Source: Argopecten irradians
Lineage: Eukaryota; Mollusca; Bivalvia; Pectinida; Pectinidae
Direction: 5' to 3'
Length of the DNA stretch: 64,000 bases
Assembly (NCBI RefSeq): GCF_041381155.1
Contig: NC_091134.1
Span: forward strand, 33,857,540 to 33,921,539
The position numbers and the translations under genes were made by a program. Positions 23,686 through 35,732 of the stretch are shown here, piece by piece. The notes under the pieces are model-generated. The model was not told where the DNA came from, ran no database searches, and saw only the letters and a program-made list of their open reading frames with translations. Positions within the stretch are counted from its first letter, which is position 1, and each line of letters begins with the position of its first letter.

Positions 23686-24074
23686 AACGAGATTTCAACA
23701 ATTCTCGGATCCTTGTGCAAGGCTGTGGATTCTGAGTCTTGAGATAAATAAAAGCTTTCAAAGAAAACTCTTTGCTTCTTTGATTGTTTACACAATAAGT
23801 CGTCCCAATACATAGGGGAAAGCTTCGTGGTGCTACTTAAACTAAAATTTAAATCATAGACTATATGCGGTTTGTACTTACGTGTTTCTTTGACCTGCGT
23901 CGCCGCCCGCCGCCAGTATATTATGTAGGTTGCGCTTTGCACAGGCCTAAGACATGAGAAGTTCCGAAAAGCCCGTGTCTATTTATAACACAACTCGACC
24001 AAAGTAACTGGGTGGCAGACTTGGGCAAAAAGGGGAATTCAGGTCGAGATCCATGATATTTTGATTAGCTGGTC

Positions 24075-24211
24075 GTGATAAGCTAACACGACACGACGAG
24101 ATAATTATGTCGACAAGTCGTGTTATAACTCGACTTGTCGACATAATTTATGTCGACAAGTCGCGTTACGTTAACTCGACCTAAAATAACACCATGGCAG
24201 AAATATGCCAC
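24075..24211 (+). mobile_element. GTCGAC-rich MITE family, 3' fragment
   Basis: Matches the right end of the complete element at 28861-29288 (taactcgacctaa.ataacac.atggcagaaatatgccaccata), preceded by 'tatgtcgacaagtcg' palindromic words. The left end is not recognisable. Confidence 0.6.
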
Positions 24212-24227
24212 CATATTAAAAAACTTT

Positions 24228-24590
24228 TCTGAATTAACAAAATCAACGTCGAACTCTGCTGTATGGCGCCTTGCTGCATATACACAGTGCCCTATGAAAG
24301 GATGGCCTTTGAATTCCACTTTCAAGACCAGATGTCGACATCTTTTAGTTTAGATGTCGACATCAATAACTGACAAGTCGGTGTCACACCGAGCATAAAC
24401 ACTATTAATCGCCGAGTTACCGACTTTCTACATAATTATCTTGGAATCATTATGTGGGCAGGTTCATGTGGTAAGTCGACATATTCTTCTGTTTATGTCG
24501 ACATCTTCCGATATGATGTCGACTTAATGCCTTAATTATGTCGACATCATTAAGTCGTAAGTCGGCAACTCGATGGCAGAAATATGCCAC
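24228..24590 (+). repeat. Block X, copy 1 (duplicate of 32210-32572)
   Basis: About 360 bp repeated in direct orientation 8.0 kb away at roughly 95 % by eye. It begins 'gaattaacaaaatcaacgtc' and ends with the family terminus 'cgatggcagaaatatgccac'. Contains many gtcgacat palindromes. Non-coding. Confidence 0.85.
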
Positions 24591-24606
24591 CAATATGGTC
24601 TATGGT

Positions 24607-25107
24607 ACAAGCACTGACTTCAGTTTTCTATATTCAAAGATAGTGGCTATTTCATATGATTTGCGCATGAGTAACAGGAAGGCGACAAGTAAATTATGGT
24701 GGCTGATTACGGCCATCTCGTGTTGTTGTGTTGTCGCCTTGTCGTGTTGTCGCCTTGTCGAGTTGTCGCGGTCTCAAACTGCGACAACCCGAGATTTAAC
24801 AGTTAAAATGTCGACTTGTCGCGTTTTCGAACCGCGACAAGTCGACAACACGACAAGACGACAAGTCGACAACACGACAAGTCGACATTTCAAACACGCT
24901 AATTAGCGCGTACAGAATCTCGTGTTGTCGCGGTAAAATGTCGACTTGTCGTGTTGTCGAGTTGTCGACTTGTCGTGTTGTCGCCTTGTCGTGTTGTCGA
25001 CTTGTCGTGTTGTCGAGTTGTCGACTTGTCGCCTTCCTGTTACACATGCGCAAATCATATGAAATAACCACTATCTTTGAATATAGAAAACTGAAGTCAG
25101 TGCTTGT
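24607..25107. mobile_element. Octamer-word element, copy 1, bounded by 84-bp inverted repeats
   Basis: Arms 24607-24690 and 25024-25107 are inverted copies with 2 mismatches in 84. The 333-bp interior holds arrays of the 8-bp word CGACAANN (NN = GT, CT, CA, GG), here on the minus strand, plus an opposite-strand array and the palindrome 'cgctaattagcg'. Reading the minus strand from 25031, the NN series is GT CT CA GT CA GG CA GT CT CA GT. The interior is the reverse complement of 32635-32964, although the block to its left is in direct orientation. The ORFs here are by-products of the repeat. Confidence 0.85.
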
Positions 25108-26180
25108 GAATATTTGGTGTGTTTGTAAGATATTCGATGTTCAAAATTGTTAAAAAATTATATTTTTCCCCATTGTTAACTCTTTTGAAATGTATTATAC
25201 TTAACGGAAATCATAATATTAAATTAATTGAATATTAACAAAACAAAGGATATTGTCAGAACACAGAACAAAAATGTTTGTACAATGAACAGTAACAAAA
25301 AGGACAAATGTACATGTATATTAACTTAATATTGTAAAATCTCCTTTACAAAATATTGTGTTATTACTCGGTTAAAACTTATTATTCAATTTGAAGAATT
25401 GAAGAGAACACGGATGATAAGACGAAATATTATCTATTATTACTAATTACTGTAATAGGTTATGTGTGCAGTACATCAAACAATAACCTTAATTTAAGAT
25501 CTAATAAAGAATTTGATTTAAAACGATAAGAAAAAATCATTAAAACTTTCATTTAGTCCAAAGCGTTATAGAACAGATAAGGTGTTGTGCCCCATCTTTC
25601 TGGTAATTAGTTCATCTATTTTGATCATCTGCATGCATCACAACGTATATAATGTTAATATTCTTATTTATAAAATTTGTTTATTGTAATACAGCAAGAT
25701 TTAACCCTCGAAAGTTTGATTGTGCATTTTGACTACAGTAATTCATACAATAGTAATCAAATGCTGTAGCATAGATACTTCCAGTAGACATTTAATATAA
25801 TGGAACTCTTGCAAAAGAAAAGTACACAATTAGTATTTCTGGGTCTAGAAATTCCTAATACATAAAACATGTGTTCATTTTACGAAATGAATATCATAAT
25901 TATATAATAATCTTTCTCAAAGCGATCAATTTGTGGTTAAGAGAGGCTTGGCTAATTATGATACATCCAAGTATAATTGACCTGTGTTAATATGGTCCGA
26001 GTGCAAAGTCAATAAAAGCAACTCAAGTTACATTACGCAAACATTGAGTTCTTCAGGGTGGTGTCCTATGGTCGATGTTTTTTCTTGTAAGTAACATGCA
26101 CATTAGAGAATGCTTTGATACTTGCCAAAGAAAATAATATCTAGTATAAAAAATAAGGACCTCAGTTTCGGTTCATATGG
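25108..26180. other. No gene seen
   Basis: AT-rich sequence without convincing ORFs or repeats. Confidence 0.45.
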
Positions 26181-26263
26181 TGTTATACCGCCCTGGTATA
26201 ATTTAAAATAATGACCTCGGGCTACGGTCTGGGTTATTATTTATTCTACCAGGGCGGGACAAC
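26181..26263. repeat. Short fold-back ('ccgccctggtata')
   Basis: Inverted arms around 'ttataccgccctggtataat' and 'attctaccagggcgggacaa', about 35 bp each with a few mismatches. Confidence 0.6.
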
Positions 26264-27738
26264 AACATATATGCATCCTTATGCATGTATATCTGCAGTG
26301 CTTTTATCTTTATATTCGGTAATTCCTGTGTTATATTTGATACATTTACCATTATGCTCCGTCGTTATATCGAGATATTCGATGCCTTTTCCTTTATATT
26401 ATGTAGCTAAAATTAAACTTTATATTCGGTACAAATTTCTTTAAATTCTGTACACACTTCTTTATATGATGTGCAACCTTCTTTATATAATGTGCAAACA
26501 TTTATATAATGAAGATCAAATAGGGCTTATAATATTTGCATAATTTTTCGGCTGATTTCGTCTTAGTGACAGCACTTTGAATAGTTGTGTAGGATTTTGA
26601 AAAGGAAATTATTGCTCTTACCAACGGTAGTAACCGTTTTTGTGAAGATTTACTATAAATATGATTTTAACCGCTAAAACTTCATATAGGTGGACTACGT
26701 TTTGTTTGTCTCGGGATCTATCCATCCTTCTCAATATATATATCACCATGTAGATTACGATTTTACCGATTTTTGTATTTAAACTCATAAAACGTCCAAA
26801 ATAGTCTATGCATGACACTCTGGTGGGTCCAAATCATTGGGTCGCCATCTACATGTAGACAATTAATCCTGTGTCTATATTGGATCACCAATATAAGAAA
26901 AAAAAATGATTTTGTTTTTAATTTTAGATGTGCTACTATTTTGTTAATTCATATCACGAAAATAAAAACAATTAAGAAGCAAACGCTAATTGAATTCTTC
27001 GTTTCGGAAAGGTAGTTGGTCTTAAAAGCTGTATATATGTGCCGTAATTTTCATACTCACGAATCAAGAGCTTTTGGATATTTTATTCACCATCAACCTT
27101 TCGAAAATTACATTTACAAGTATGAATAAGAACTGAAAATGATTTTGACAGTACATATGCGGTCAGGCTATGAAGCCAAGATGTGGTCTATAATTTCATT
27201 TAACATTTTTATAAAGTAATAAGAAATTATAAAGTGATTACTGCAGGTATGCATTTATCTTAACATACATAAGACATAAATTCTGACTTGTAAATAATGT
27301 TTACAAGGCATCGTACATGGTTTTCTGACCATTTGAATGATTATCACACCTTAAAAGAACCTGATGGTTTTCAATAGTTTCTTGAAGAAAAAAATGCATG
27401 CCTAGTTACGACACATATAACTTAATTAATCAACACATAAAATCGGGTAATTAATAAAACAAAATGTTCCCAGCCGTCATACATCATCTATGATATAGGT
27501 ACATGTATATATTATCCGAATAGCGTATATTGAACTTTGATTCCTAGGCGTGGCAACATTATAAGATTTTTCAAATATGTAGATCTGTTACCCTGTTGAG
27601 ATCAGCCGCTTGATTTTTACACTTCAACTTATCCTAAACATGTTCCCTAACAGGCTTAGTTGAATTCGGACCAGTTGAGAAGGTGATCGAATTGTTATAT
27701 TTAATGGTGATAGACGACAAATAAAAGTGATGTCGATA
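26264..27738. other. No gene seen
   Basis: AT-rich. Two ORFs of 66-67 codons (26618-26818 minus, 26812-27015 plus) have no domain or splice context. Confidence 0.4.
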
Positions 27739-28671
27739 GGTCACCTGCCTGGGTGACCACCTTGTCCTTAATAGTCCGAAGGCCTGTTAATCTGAACGTC
27801 CGTTAGTCCGAACGACCGTTAGTCCTAAGGCCCATAAGTCGGAAAGTCTGATAGTCCGATAACCGATATAAATGTACAGACTTAATTACAAGACTCAGTA
27901 GTAAACTTACTAAGATATGTGTAACTCTAGATTGACATCATCTCTATATGACCCACGGATGATTGCAAGTGCACTACGCTACAATTATCACAAATGTAAC
28001 GTAGGGTCACCGACAAAAAACGAAATGAAATTGTGAAAAAAACATAATCTTGCAATAAATGTACGTAAACGTATCCGATATGAAAGAGTGTATATTTACA
28101 CTGCAATCCTGGTTATTAGTTTCCCTGAAATTACCATTATGCGAACCATTTTCATCATTGAAAAAGGAGAGAGAATAAACAAGTAAAAGGAAGCAGGAAA
28201 CACAAAAATAAGTCGTGAAATACATATTTCAAACATGTAGGCAGGTTAGAATTGGTGATATATATCATCCATTCATGCAGCCATGTTATCCCTAATGCAA
28301 TCAAATTGCAGTACACATAAGCTTTACATTAGGCGTATGTTTGTAAGATAATTCATAAAATGTATATTTATGTGACATCTTATAAAATGTAAGATATTTT
28401 CTATCTCTTTATGATTTTTTTTTTATTTATAATTTTGATTTATTTTTTATCATGCAATGCTCATTGAAGAAATCACAACTTGCCCGTCCATAGAAATTTG
28501 CAGTTAAAAAATTGATTTTGAATTCCCGAAAAAAATGTATTTATCACAATTTATTGAAAACATGTCAAACTATAAATTTACATGAAGTAAAACAACTACA
28601 TAATTGCAATATTTTCTAATTTTCGGATTAACGGGCCTTCGAACTATTAGGCCTTAGCGGTTCAAGTGACC
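27739..28671. mobile_element. Non-autonomous element with ~50-bp inverted ends ('agtccgaa' repeats)
   Basis: The left end 27739-27800 (ggtcacc ... taatagtccgaaggcctgtt) is matched by the reverse complement of 28622-28671 (ggtcact ... taatagttcgaaggcccgtt). The left end also has four to five 'gt(t/c)agtccgaa' microrepeats (27770-27860). The interior is AT-rich and non-coding. Confidence 0.65.
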
Positions 28672-28860
28672 TTAAAATTAACAGATGACGATTACTGCTT
28701 ACTAATCAGACCATTATTATACGATTATCATATAATAAACAAATTATTGAAATTCATAGTTCAGAGAAAAAATACTTTGACAACTCTTGGTAAAGAAATT
28801 GCTAACAAATATCTTCATCTAGCTACAGCCACATGCACACAATTATTTTCATAAGCAATC

Positions 28861-29288
28861 TATGGTGGCATATTTCTGCCATCGAGTTAGTTTAGGTCGA
28901 CTTAGGGTAACTCAACTTTGACCAGATAGTTATGTCGGCAAGTCCAGCTATAACATGACTTTTTGATAAAGTTATGTTGACCAGTCGAGTTATAACATGA
29001 CTTGATGAGATATTTATGTCGGTAAGATGAGTTTTAACACGACAAATCCACATAATCATATTGGAAAGTCGAGTTACACTATCGCGACTGACTATACTGG
29101 ATCTCGTCGTAATAAGGTAAGTCAATTTTCCAAGATATAAGTTGACTTTCCGTGATGTAAGTCTGCTTGCCGACATAAATATCACAACAAGTCATGATAT
29201 AACTCGACAGGTCGACATAACTATCTCGGCAAAGTTACGTTACATAACTCGACCTAATATAACACGATGGCAGAAATATGCCACCATA
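28861..29288. mobile_element. GTCGAC-rich MITE, complete (24-bp perfect TIR)
   Basis: 428 bp. The perfect 24-bp terminal inverted repeats (28861-28884 and 29265-29288) begin TATGGTGGCATATTTCTGCC; they read as TA target plus TGGTGGC..., which fits Tc1/mariner-style TA insertion. The interior has repeated 'tatgtcgg', 'gagttataac' and 'aagtcgag' words. Reference member for the fragments at 24075-24590 and 32210-32572. Confidence 0.85.
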
Positions 29289-29290
29289 AT

Positions 29291-31699
29291 ATCTGCATCT
29301 ATTTTTTGTAGTAAAAACGTAGTAAAAAATGTCACGTGCTTATACCTCATTCATGCCATTGGCCGGAATATACAATTGTATTATGGGTAACTAGTGATCA
29401 CGTGATTGTGTGTTTACTTCCAAATATGGTGATAGTTTGCTTGCCATTTCTTCGGAGAAATTGATTTATTTGAAAATATTTAGACTCCAAAATGTTATTA
29501 ATATTGCATGCATATCATTTTGACTTGCACATATGTATAATTTTACTATAAATAATGATGTGAAATGAGTTATAAAACTGTCATTTTCACGTTTTGTAAA
29601 TAAATGATATAATGCGAATTGACCAATTCAATAGATCTAACCGTCTAATCTAGGATCAGCGAAGATCGGCTACTCCCGGCTAAATTCGTAGAATTCTAAA
29701 TTTATATTTATATATATTATTACCTGCTTTAGGTTTCAGAACATATACATGTACATATAACACAGAGAAAATAAGATCTTCTTCAAAAGGCCTAATTATG
29801 TATAAATACCAGGTCAGAGAAATCACTCTATTTGGAAGTAAACACACACTCATGTGACCACTAGTTACCCACTAATACAATTCCATATTTATTTCGGCCA
29901 ATGGCATGAATGAGGTATAATCACGTGACTTGTTTTACTACGTTTGACTACAAAGAACGCGTGTTTTGTGCCATTATTGGGGAAAATCCCCCGCGGATCG
30001 TGGTTTCATTTCCACCATTTGAAACAGAAGGCTTAGAGTAGACTTTGATTGTGAAACATTGATAAATTGAAGATTACATGTTGTGCCATGGCAGATGTCA
30101 AAGTTCATGTATATATACTCGACAATTACTTGAAACATCATCTAATAAATTTGTGTTGAAATTATAATTGATGTTGACCAGGAAATGTACCAGTCTAAAT
30201 TTTGGTTGAATAATGCATGGAAAGTGAATTATTCAAACACTCTGGATATCGAATTTTTAATCATTAATTTCTTTTGAACTCGGGACTTTTTGGGTGTGTA
30301 ATTAGGAGAAAGTTGATAACTTTTTATAATATATGTACCCTAATTTTCTTTTGTTGATTTACGGACCCTGAAAGATACGGATTATGCGGCTTTAACTTTT
30401 CCACTTTGTGGAAAATCCTTCAAATCGGATTTATCTCCCTTGATTAAAATGACAAACCATGTACCTTTGCTATGTTATAATTTTTTTTTTTTTTTCTTTT
30501 TAAATTCAATAATGAATGCAGATCAAATATATTAATCAAATATGTGTATTAATTTAATTTGAAACATGTTTGTTTTGCTGAAAATTTGCAAAAAAAAAAT
30601 AATATCAATACAAATTTTTTTACAAATGGATGAGAGTTGAGAATGTCTAACAGTCACCTGAATTCCGATATGCACAGTTATGAATAATGTTTTGCTTTTA
30701 AACAAACAAATAAATATGTCTCCTATATAAACTATGGTAAAGACCCTATCCCCTGGGGAAAATTCCGAGACCCCAGGGCCATGAAATTCACAATATTGGT
30801 AGAGGGCCTTGAGACCTGCCATGTAAGCACATAAGCCCATGTTTCTTACTATATGTGTACATATGTATTAGATTCCCAAAAAGCTAAGTGGGCTATGTGG
30901 AAGCTTATAACTATTTGGAAATAATATGGAAAATAAACTATGATATGATAGTATTGCTAACAATTTCAAATGGTGGAAATGAAACCACGATCCGCGGAGG
31001 ATTTTCCCCATAATTGTACAAAACACGCTTTCTTTGTAGTAAAACGTAGTAAAACAAGTCACGTGATTATACCTCATTCATGCCATTGGCCGAAATAAAT
31101 ATGGAATTGTATTAGTGGGTAACTAGTGATCACATGAGTGTGTGTTTACTTCCAAATAGAGTGATTTCTCTGACCTGGTATTTATACATACTTTGGCCTT
31201 ATTTTCTCTGTGTTATATGTATATGTTCTGAGCCCTAAAGCAGGTAATAATATATATATAAATATAAATTTAGAATTCTACGAATTTAGCCGGGAGTAGC
31301 CGATCTTCGCTGATTTTAGATTAGACGGTTAGACCTATTGAATTGGTCAATTCGTATTATATCATTTATTTACAAAACGTGAAAATGGCAGCTTTACAAC
31401 TCATTTCAGTTCATTATTTGTAGTAAAACAGTGCATATGTGCAAGTCAAATGATAAGCATGCAATATTAATAATATTTTGGAGTCTAAATATTTTCAAAT
31501 AAATCAATTTCTCCGAAGAAATGGCAAGCAAACTATCACCATATTTGGAAGTAAACACAAAATCACGTGATCACTAGTTACCCATAATACAATTTTATAT
31601 TACGGCCAATGGCATGAATGAGGTATAAGCACGTGACTTTTTTTTACTACGTTTGACTACAAAGAACGCATGTTTTTACTACGAAAAATAGATGCAGAT
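29291..31699. repeat. 2.4-kb inverted repeat: two ~735-bp arms
   Basis: Left arm 29291-30024 and right arm 30964-31699 are reverse complements at roughly 90 % by eye, separated by ~940 bp. Each arm contains its own MITE-like unit (about 29303-29957 and 31030-31685) bounded by ~125-bp inverted repeats with 'tcacgtg', 'cctcattcatgccattggcc' and 'ggaagtaaacaca'. Shared inner flanks (gatccgcgg, ttccaccatttgaaa) show that more than the inner unit was duplicated. The spacer (30025-30963) includes a reversed type A fragment around 30740-30830. The left arm begins 2 bp after the MITE ending at 29288. Confidence 0.85.
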
Positions 31700-32209
31700 G
31701 TATCGCGAGTTGGGAGTTTAAAACCGCGTCCCTGGAGGATTTTTAGCCCAAAGTTTGAATCTGACCATTAAGACCGTAACAAAAATCCGTTGTGCCTTTA
31801 TATAAGTGTATCGAGGCAGAGATTTACATTTAAAGCTGGTTTCCCAACGTGTATTGTGTACCTGTACTGTGACCTTTATGGCTTTTAAATTACGTAACTG
31901 GGTTTTTTCGGGATTCACAAGAAAATACAACATAAAAAAATCTTTTTTTATTTTATTTTTTTATTTTTATTTTCATTCATTCTTTTAATATAGTATAGTA
32001 CGGTATGTACTACATGGACTTGGTACGAATGCCAATCAACAAAACACACACACAGCTTTGAAACGAATTTTCAACCCACGGTTATATATATTAATAATTC
32101 GTTGTACACTTCCTTAGCTCGGGCTAACAACTACGTACACGCAGGCTACAGTTTCATGGCCGGGATGTGCAGGATCACATTTTTTTTTTAAATCAAATGA
32201 ATAAAAACT
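31700..32209. other. No gene seen
   Basis: AT-rich, with T-runs near 31940-31985. No feature supported. Confidence 0.4.
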
Positions 32210-32572
32210 TGAATTAACAAAATCAACGTCGATCTCTGCTGTATGGCTTTTGCTGCATATACACAGTGCTCTATGAAAGGGTGGCCTTTGATTCCCACTT
32301 TCAAGACCAGATGTCGACATCTTTTAGTTTAGATGTCGACATCAATAACTGACAAGTCGGTGTCACACCCGAGCATAAACACATTAATCGCCGAGTTACC
32401 GACTGTCTACATAAATATCTTGGATTCATTGTGTGGGCATGTACATGTGGTAAGTCGACATATTCTTCTGTTTATGTCGACATATTCCGATATGATTTCG
32501 ACTTAATGCCTTAACGATGTCGACATTATTAAGTCGTAAGTCGGCAAATCGATGGCAGAAATATGCCACCAT
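32210..32572 (+). repeat. Block X, copy 2
   Basis: Direct repeat of 24228-24590, with the same 'tgacaagtcggtgtcacac', 'gtaagtcgacatattcttct' and terminal 'cgatggcagaaatatgccac' phrases, here continuing to a full 'ccata' end. Confidence 0.85.
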
Positions 32573-32603
32573 AGCAATCCAATATGGCAAGTGTTATCCA
32601 TTG

Positions 32604-32964
32604 TTTGCGCATGTGTAACAGGAAGGCGACAAGTCGACAACTCGACAACACGACAAGTCGACAACACGACAAGGCGACAACACGACAAGTCGACAACTCG
32701 ACAACACGACAAGTCGACATTTTACCGCGACAACACGAGATTCTGTACGCGCTAATTAGCGTGTTTGAAATGTCGACTTGTCGTGTTGTCGACTTGTCGT
32801 CTTGTCGTCTTGTCGACTTGTCGCGGTTCGAAAACGCGACAAGTCGACATTTTAACTGTTAAATCTCGGGTTGTCGCAGTTTGAGACCGCGACAACTCGA
32901 CAAGGCGACAACACGACAAGGCGACAACACAACAACACGAGATGGCCGTAATCAGCCACCATAG
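32604..32964. mobile_element. Octamer-word element, copy 2 (inverted relative to copy 1)
   Basis: Starts 'tttgcgcatgtgtaacagga' and ends 'ggccgtaatcagccaccata'. The plus strand carries CGACAANN words in the order GT CT CA GT CA GG CA GT CT CA GT, identical to the minus strand of copy 1. A partial array follows on the other strand. Only ~31 bp of the 84-bp arm are kept on the left, and no arm on the right, so this copy lacks the inverted-repeat frame. Confidence 0.85.
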
Positions 32965-33564
32965 TAAATGGATGGTGTGGTTCTTGAAAAAGATATCCTA
33001 CCTAAAAAACCCTTTGGTATTTTTTGTAGGTCTAGCTCGTTTCAACATTTTCGTTGGTAATTTTGTTACACATTCATCATATAGCTGGGCTCATTGATGA
33101 AAATTGACTTTTGAAGCAAAGTAGGGGACTAAAGTTGGGACAGTTATTCGTTCCATTTTTTAATTCCGCTTCAGAATTCCCCGCACACTGCTTTTCACGT
33201 ACTGTTTTAACACTTAGTGTCACTCGATTAAAAACCACTTCATCATCTTTATTCCACTTCTGAATCATCTATCACACGTCGCCATGAACGTAAAGAGTTT
33301 GTTGGATTGTTCTCTCAAATTGTAGTCGTCTGATGTATCCATCATTCGCCGATGTTTGCCGATTTTTAGCATTTGAAAAGTCCTCGCCGAGAACTTGCGA
33401 GCCAACCATGCTAGAAACCGGTGCCAAGGGCAGATAACTCTATCCACCTTAGGAACAGCTAGTTAAGGTTGCGTTCGACCAAATCACACTTTAATTTATA
33501 AATTTCACTTTGCTTGGACAGAAAATTGAAGGTTTTGGTCAATAAAGATGAACTCCCATTCTCG
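32965..33564. other. No gene seen
   Basis: Two minus-strand ORFs of 60-63 codons (33077-33268, 33265-33447) without recognisable domains. No repeat structure assigned. Confidence 0.4.
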
Positions 33565-35081
33565 ATACTCCAGTGGTTCCTATCACTTACGATCTCTACA
33601 CCCCTACAGGGGCGGGTCCAGAAAAAAATGAAAGGGAGGGCCGAATGCCCCCCATGGTGGCGGCACTCGGGCCAGCTCTTCGAGGCGGTATGGGGGTCTC
33701 CCCCAGAAAATTTTGATATTCTAGATGCTTTTAGGTCCATCTTGACACTTTTTTTTATGGTTAAAATCAACTATTTCTTAGTTAATAAAATGGGTAATTA
33801 GCCATTAAAAAATGCTTATACAGTACCATCCAACAATGGTTCAAAGACAATTAACGTTATGTTTAAAACCATTTTGCATCCGAAGTACATATATTGTGGA
33901 CAAATTGAAGTCCAAGAACTCTTTTATGGGAGGTCTCCTTCAGAAAATTTTGAAAATTTAGATGCTTCTAGGTGAACATTACTGAAATCAATTATTTCTC
34001 ATCTAAAAATGGATAGAATATTTTTTATAGATTAGATTGAAGGCTAGACCTGTATTTAAGTCTTTCAAATCGCATATGAAATCGAATGTCAGTTAAAATT
34101 TGTCTTCAGCATTTTAACCAATTAATTGAAATCTGGGCTTGCCAACCAGCAGATATATGTAAATTTACGAAATATGTCTAGTAAACTGCATGGAGGTAAC
34201 ACAAGACATAACACTGTCTGTTAAGTATTCTATATAACCAAGATGTATTCTCTTGATGACCCATTGTGCAATGAAAAATACGTCGAAGCAATTCATCTTC
34301 TATTGACATTACGTCTGTACATACAGAATATACTGTACAATATACCAAGTGGCGTAGAAAGATAAAACGTAATGGAGCGGAAAAATATTACGATTTAGAA
34401 TGGCTGAGATAAGTTTCCCGATGCATTTTGATGAATTTGAGAGCACCGAAGGCACGAGATTTTGGTGATTGGGGTGTCCGGGGTCTCACTCGGGGAAAAT
34501 ATTACGATTTAGAATGGCTGAGATGAGTTTTACGGTATAATTTGAACCTGGTAATTTTATTTAAGTTATCTGCATTTAGAAATGATAATTGTGAATGTTG
34601 TCATCATCAGTATGCAACCCTGCTCGATCTGAACATACGGGCTTCACACCATCGGCACATTGAGCTTGACGTTCAGTCATTAATATATAGCATGAATAAA
34701 AGTAATCTGCATGTATAATCGAGCCTATAATAGGCAACTGCCCCCATTTTCGTCTTATAGTAAAACTGGAGGTAGCTCAGATGAAAACATTTGACCAATC
34801 ACAGGCCAACAAAGATTTCCTTTGAAGACTATACTGTAGGGAGAGCGATGCTCAACTTTAAAGACCAATCACAGGCCAACAAAGATTTCCTTTGAAGACT
34901 ATACTGTAGGGAGAGCGATGCTCAACTTAAAAGCCACACAGTCAACCACAGTGTACCGTTATACATTTATTTTGATGTACATCAAAGGATTAAAATACCT
35001 GTTATTTTCTGTTGCCTCCAGTTTTATTATGAGATAGTCCGTGGATGTAGAGATTGTAAGTGATCGGAACCCCTGGAGTAT
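33565..35081. mobile_element. Possible ~1.5-kb element with ~40-bp inverted ends
   Basis: 33565-33605 (atactccagtggttcctatc...) is inverted at 35041-35081 with about four mismatches. Inside lie the repeated phrase 'cagaaaattttga.attctagatgctt' (near 33705 and 33940), an inverted pair 'aaaactggagg' (34754-34776 / 35014-35033) and a 70-bp tandem duplication. No transposase. It may be one element or a mosaic. Confidence 0.45.
34793..34932. repeat. 70-bp tandem duplication
   Basis: 'gaccaatcacaggccaacaa' to 'gcgatgctcaactt' occurs twice with period 70 and almost no differences, so it is a recent duplication. Confidence 0.9.
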
Positions 35082-35458
35082 CCAGGATGATGTACTCCCT
35101 GGTACTTTGCTGATGTAACTTTTTGTGTCTGTGAAACCTATCCTTCTGCTGGATTTGGTTATTTGTATTTTCCTTGAGGATTTCTACCTTCGGATAGTCA
35201 GTTGCATCAGGCAGGTTTTAACCGATTCACCCATTTACCATTTTACTAATATTGTAAGATTTTGAGGTTTTGTCTGCCATGCAGCTTCTGAATGAAGTTT
35301 CAGACAGTTTGATATTGTAGTTTACCTAATCAAATGTAGCAGTTAATACCATTGGATATACAGTCGGTACCAATTTTGTATATAGTCGGTATACTAGCTC
35401 GGAATAATACATGTAATACCAGAATGCTCGAGCGAAGTCTCGTTTGAGAAATGCATTG

Positions 35459-35490
35459 TGACGTCAGATAACATCTAATTTGTGACGTCA
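35459..35490. promoter_or_regulatory. Two CRE octamers (TGACGTCA)
   Basis: Perfect TGACGTCA at 35459-35466 and 35483-35490, 24 bp apart, about 80-110 bp upstream of the ATG of the STMND1-like remnant. Two more lie at 35996-36003 and 36085-36092. CREB/ATF proteins bind this octamer; function here is inferred. Confidence 0.5.
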
Positions 35491-35732
35491 TATACACTTA
35501 GTATCTATTCGCAGTTTGCCACAACACTACCGTGTTGAGCTGATTGAAATTCATTCTTTGCAGGAAAATGGGATGTAATTATTCTAAAAATGAAGAACAT
35601 GTACAAGAAAGTTTACGATTGTTCTTCTGGAGAAAAAGGAACAAGGACACGATTTAAATTTTCCCCTGAAAGTTAAAATATAATGTTATATGTAGTTGTC
35701 AATATGACTAAGGTGGTATATACTATACAATA

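Noticed and set aside
23658-23942. Minus-strand 94-codon ORF starting MQSATYIIYWRRAATQ
   Set aside because: It ends in the palindromic AT array; no recognisable domain and no clear exon partner. Could be a real small exon, but cannot be supported.
24083-25153. Cluster of ORFs with CRVVDLS / TTRQVDN repeats (also 32503-32862)
   Set aside because: Translations of the CGACAANN and GTCGAC words in different frames; no protein-like composition.
33459-33801. Overlapping ORFs on both strands
   Set aside because: Sit in a dispersed repeat (ggggcgggtccag module) with no domain.
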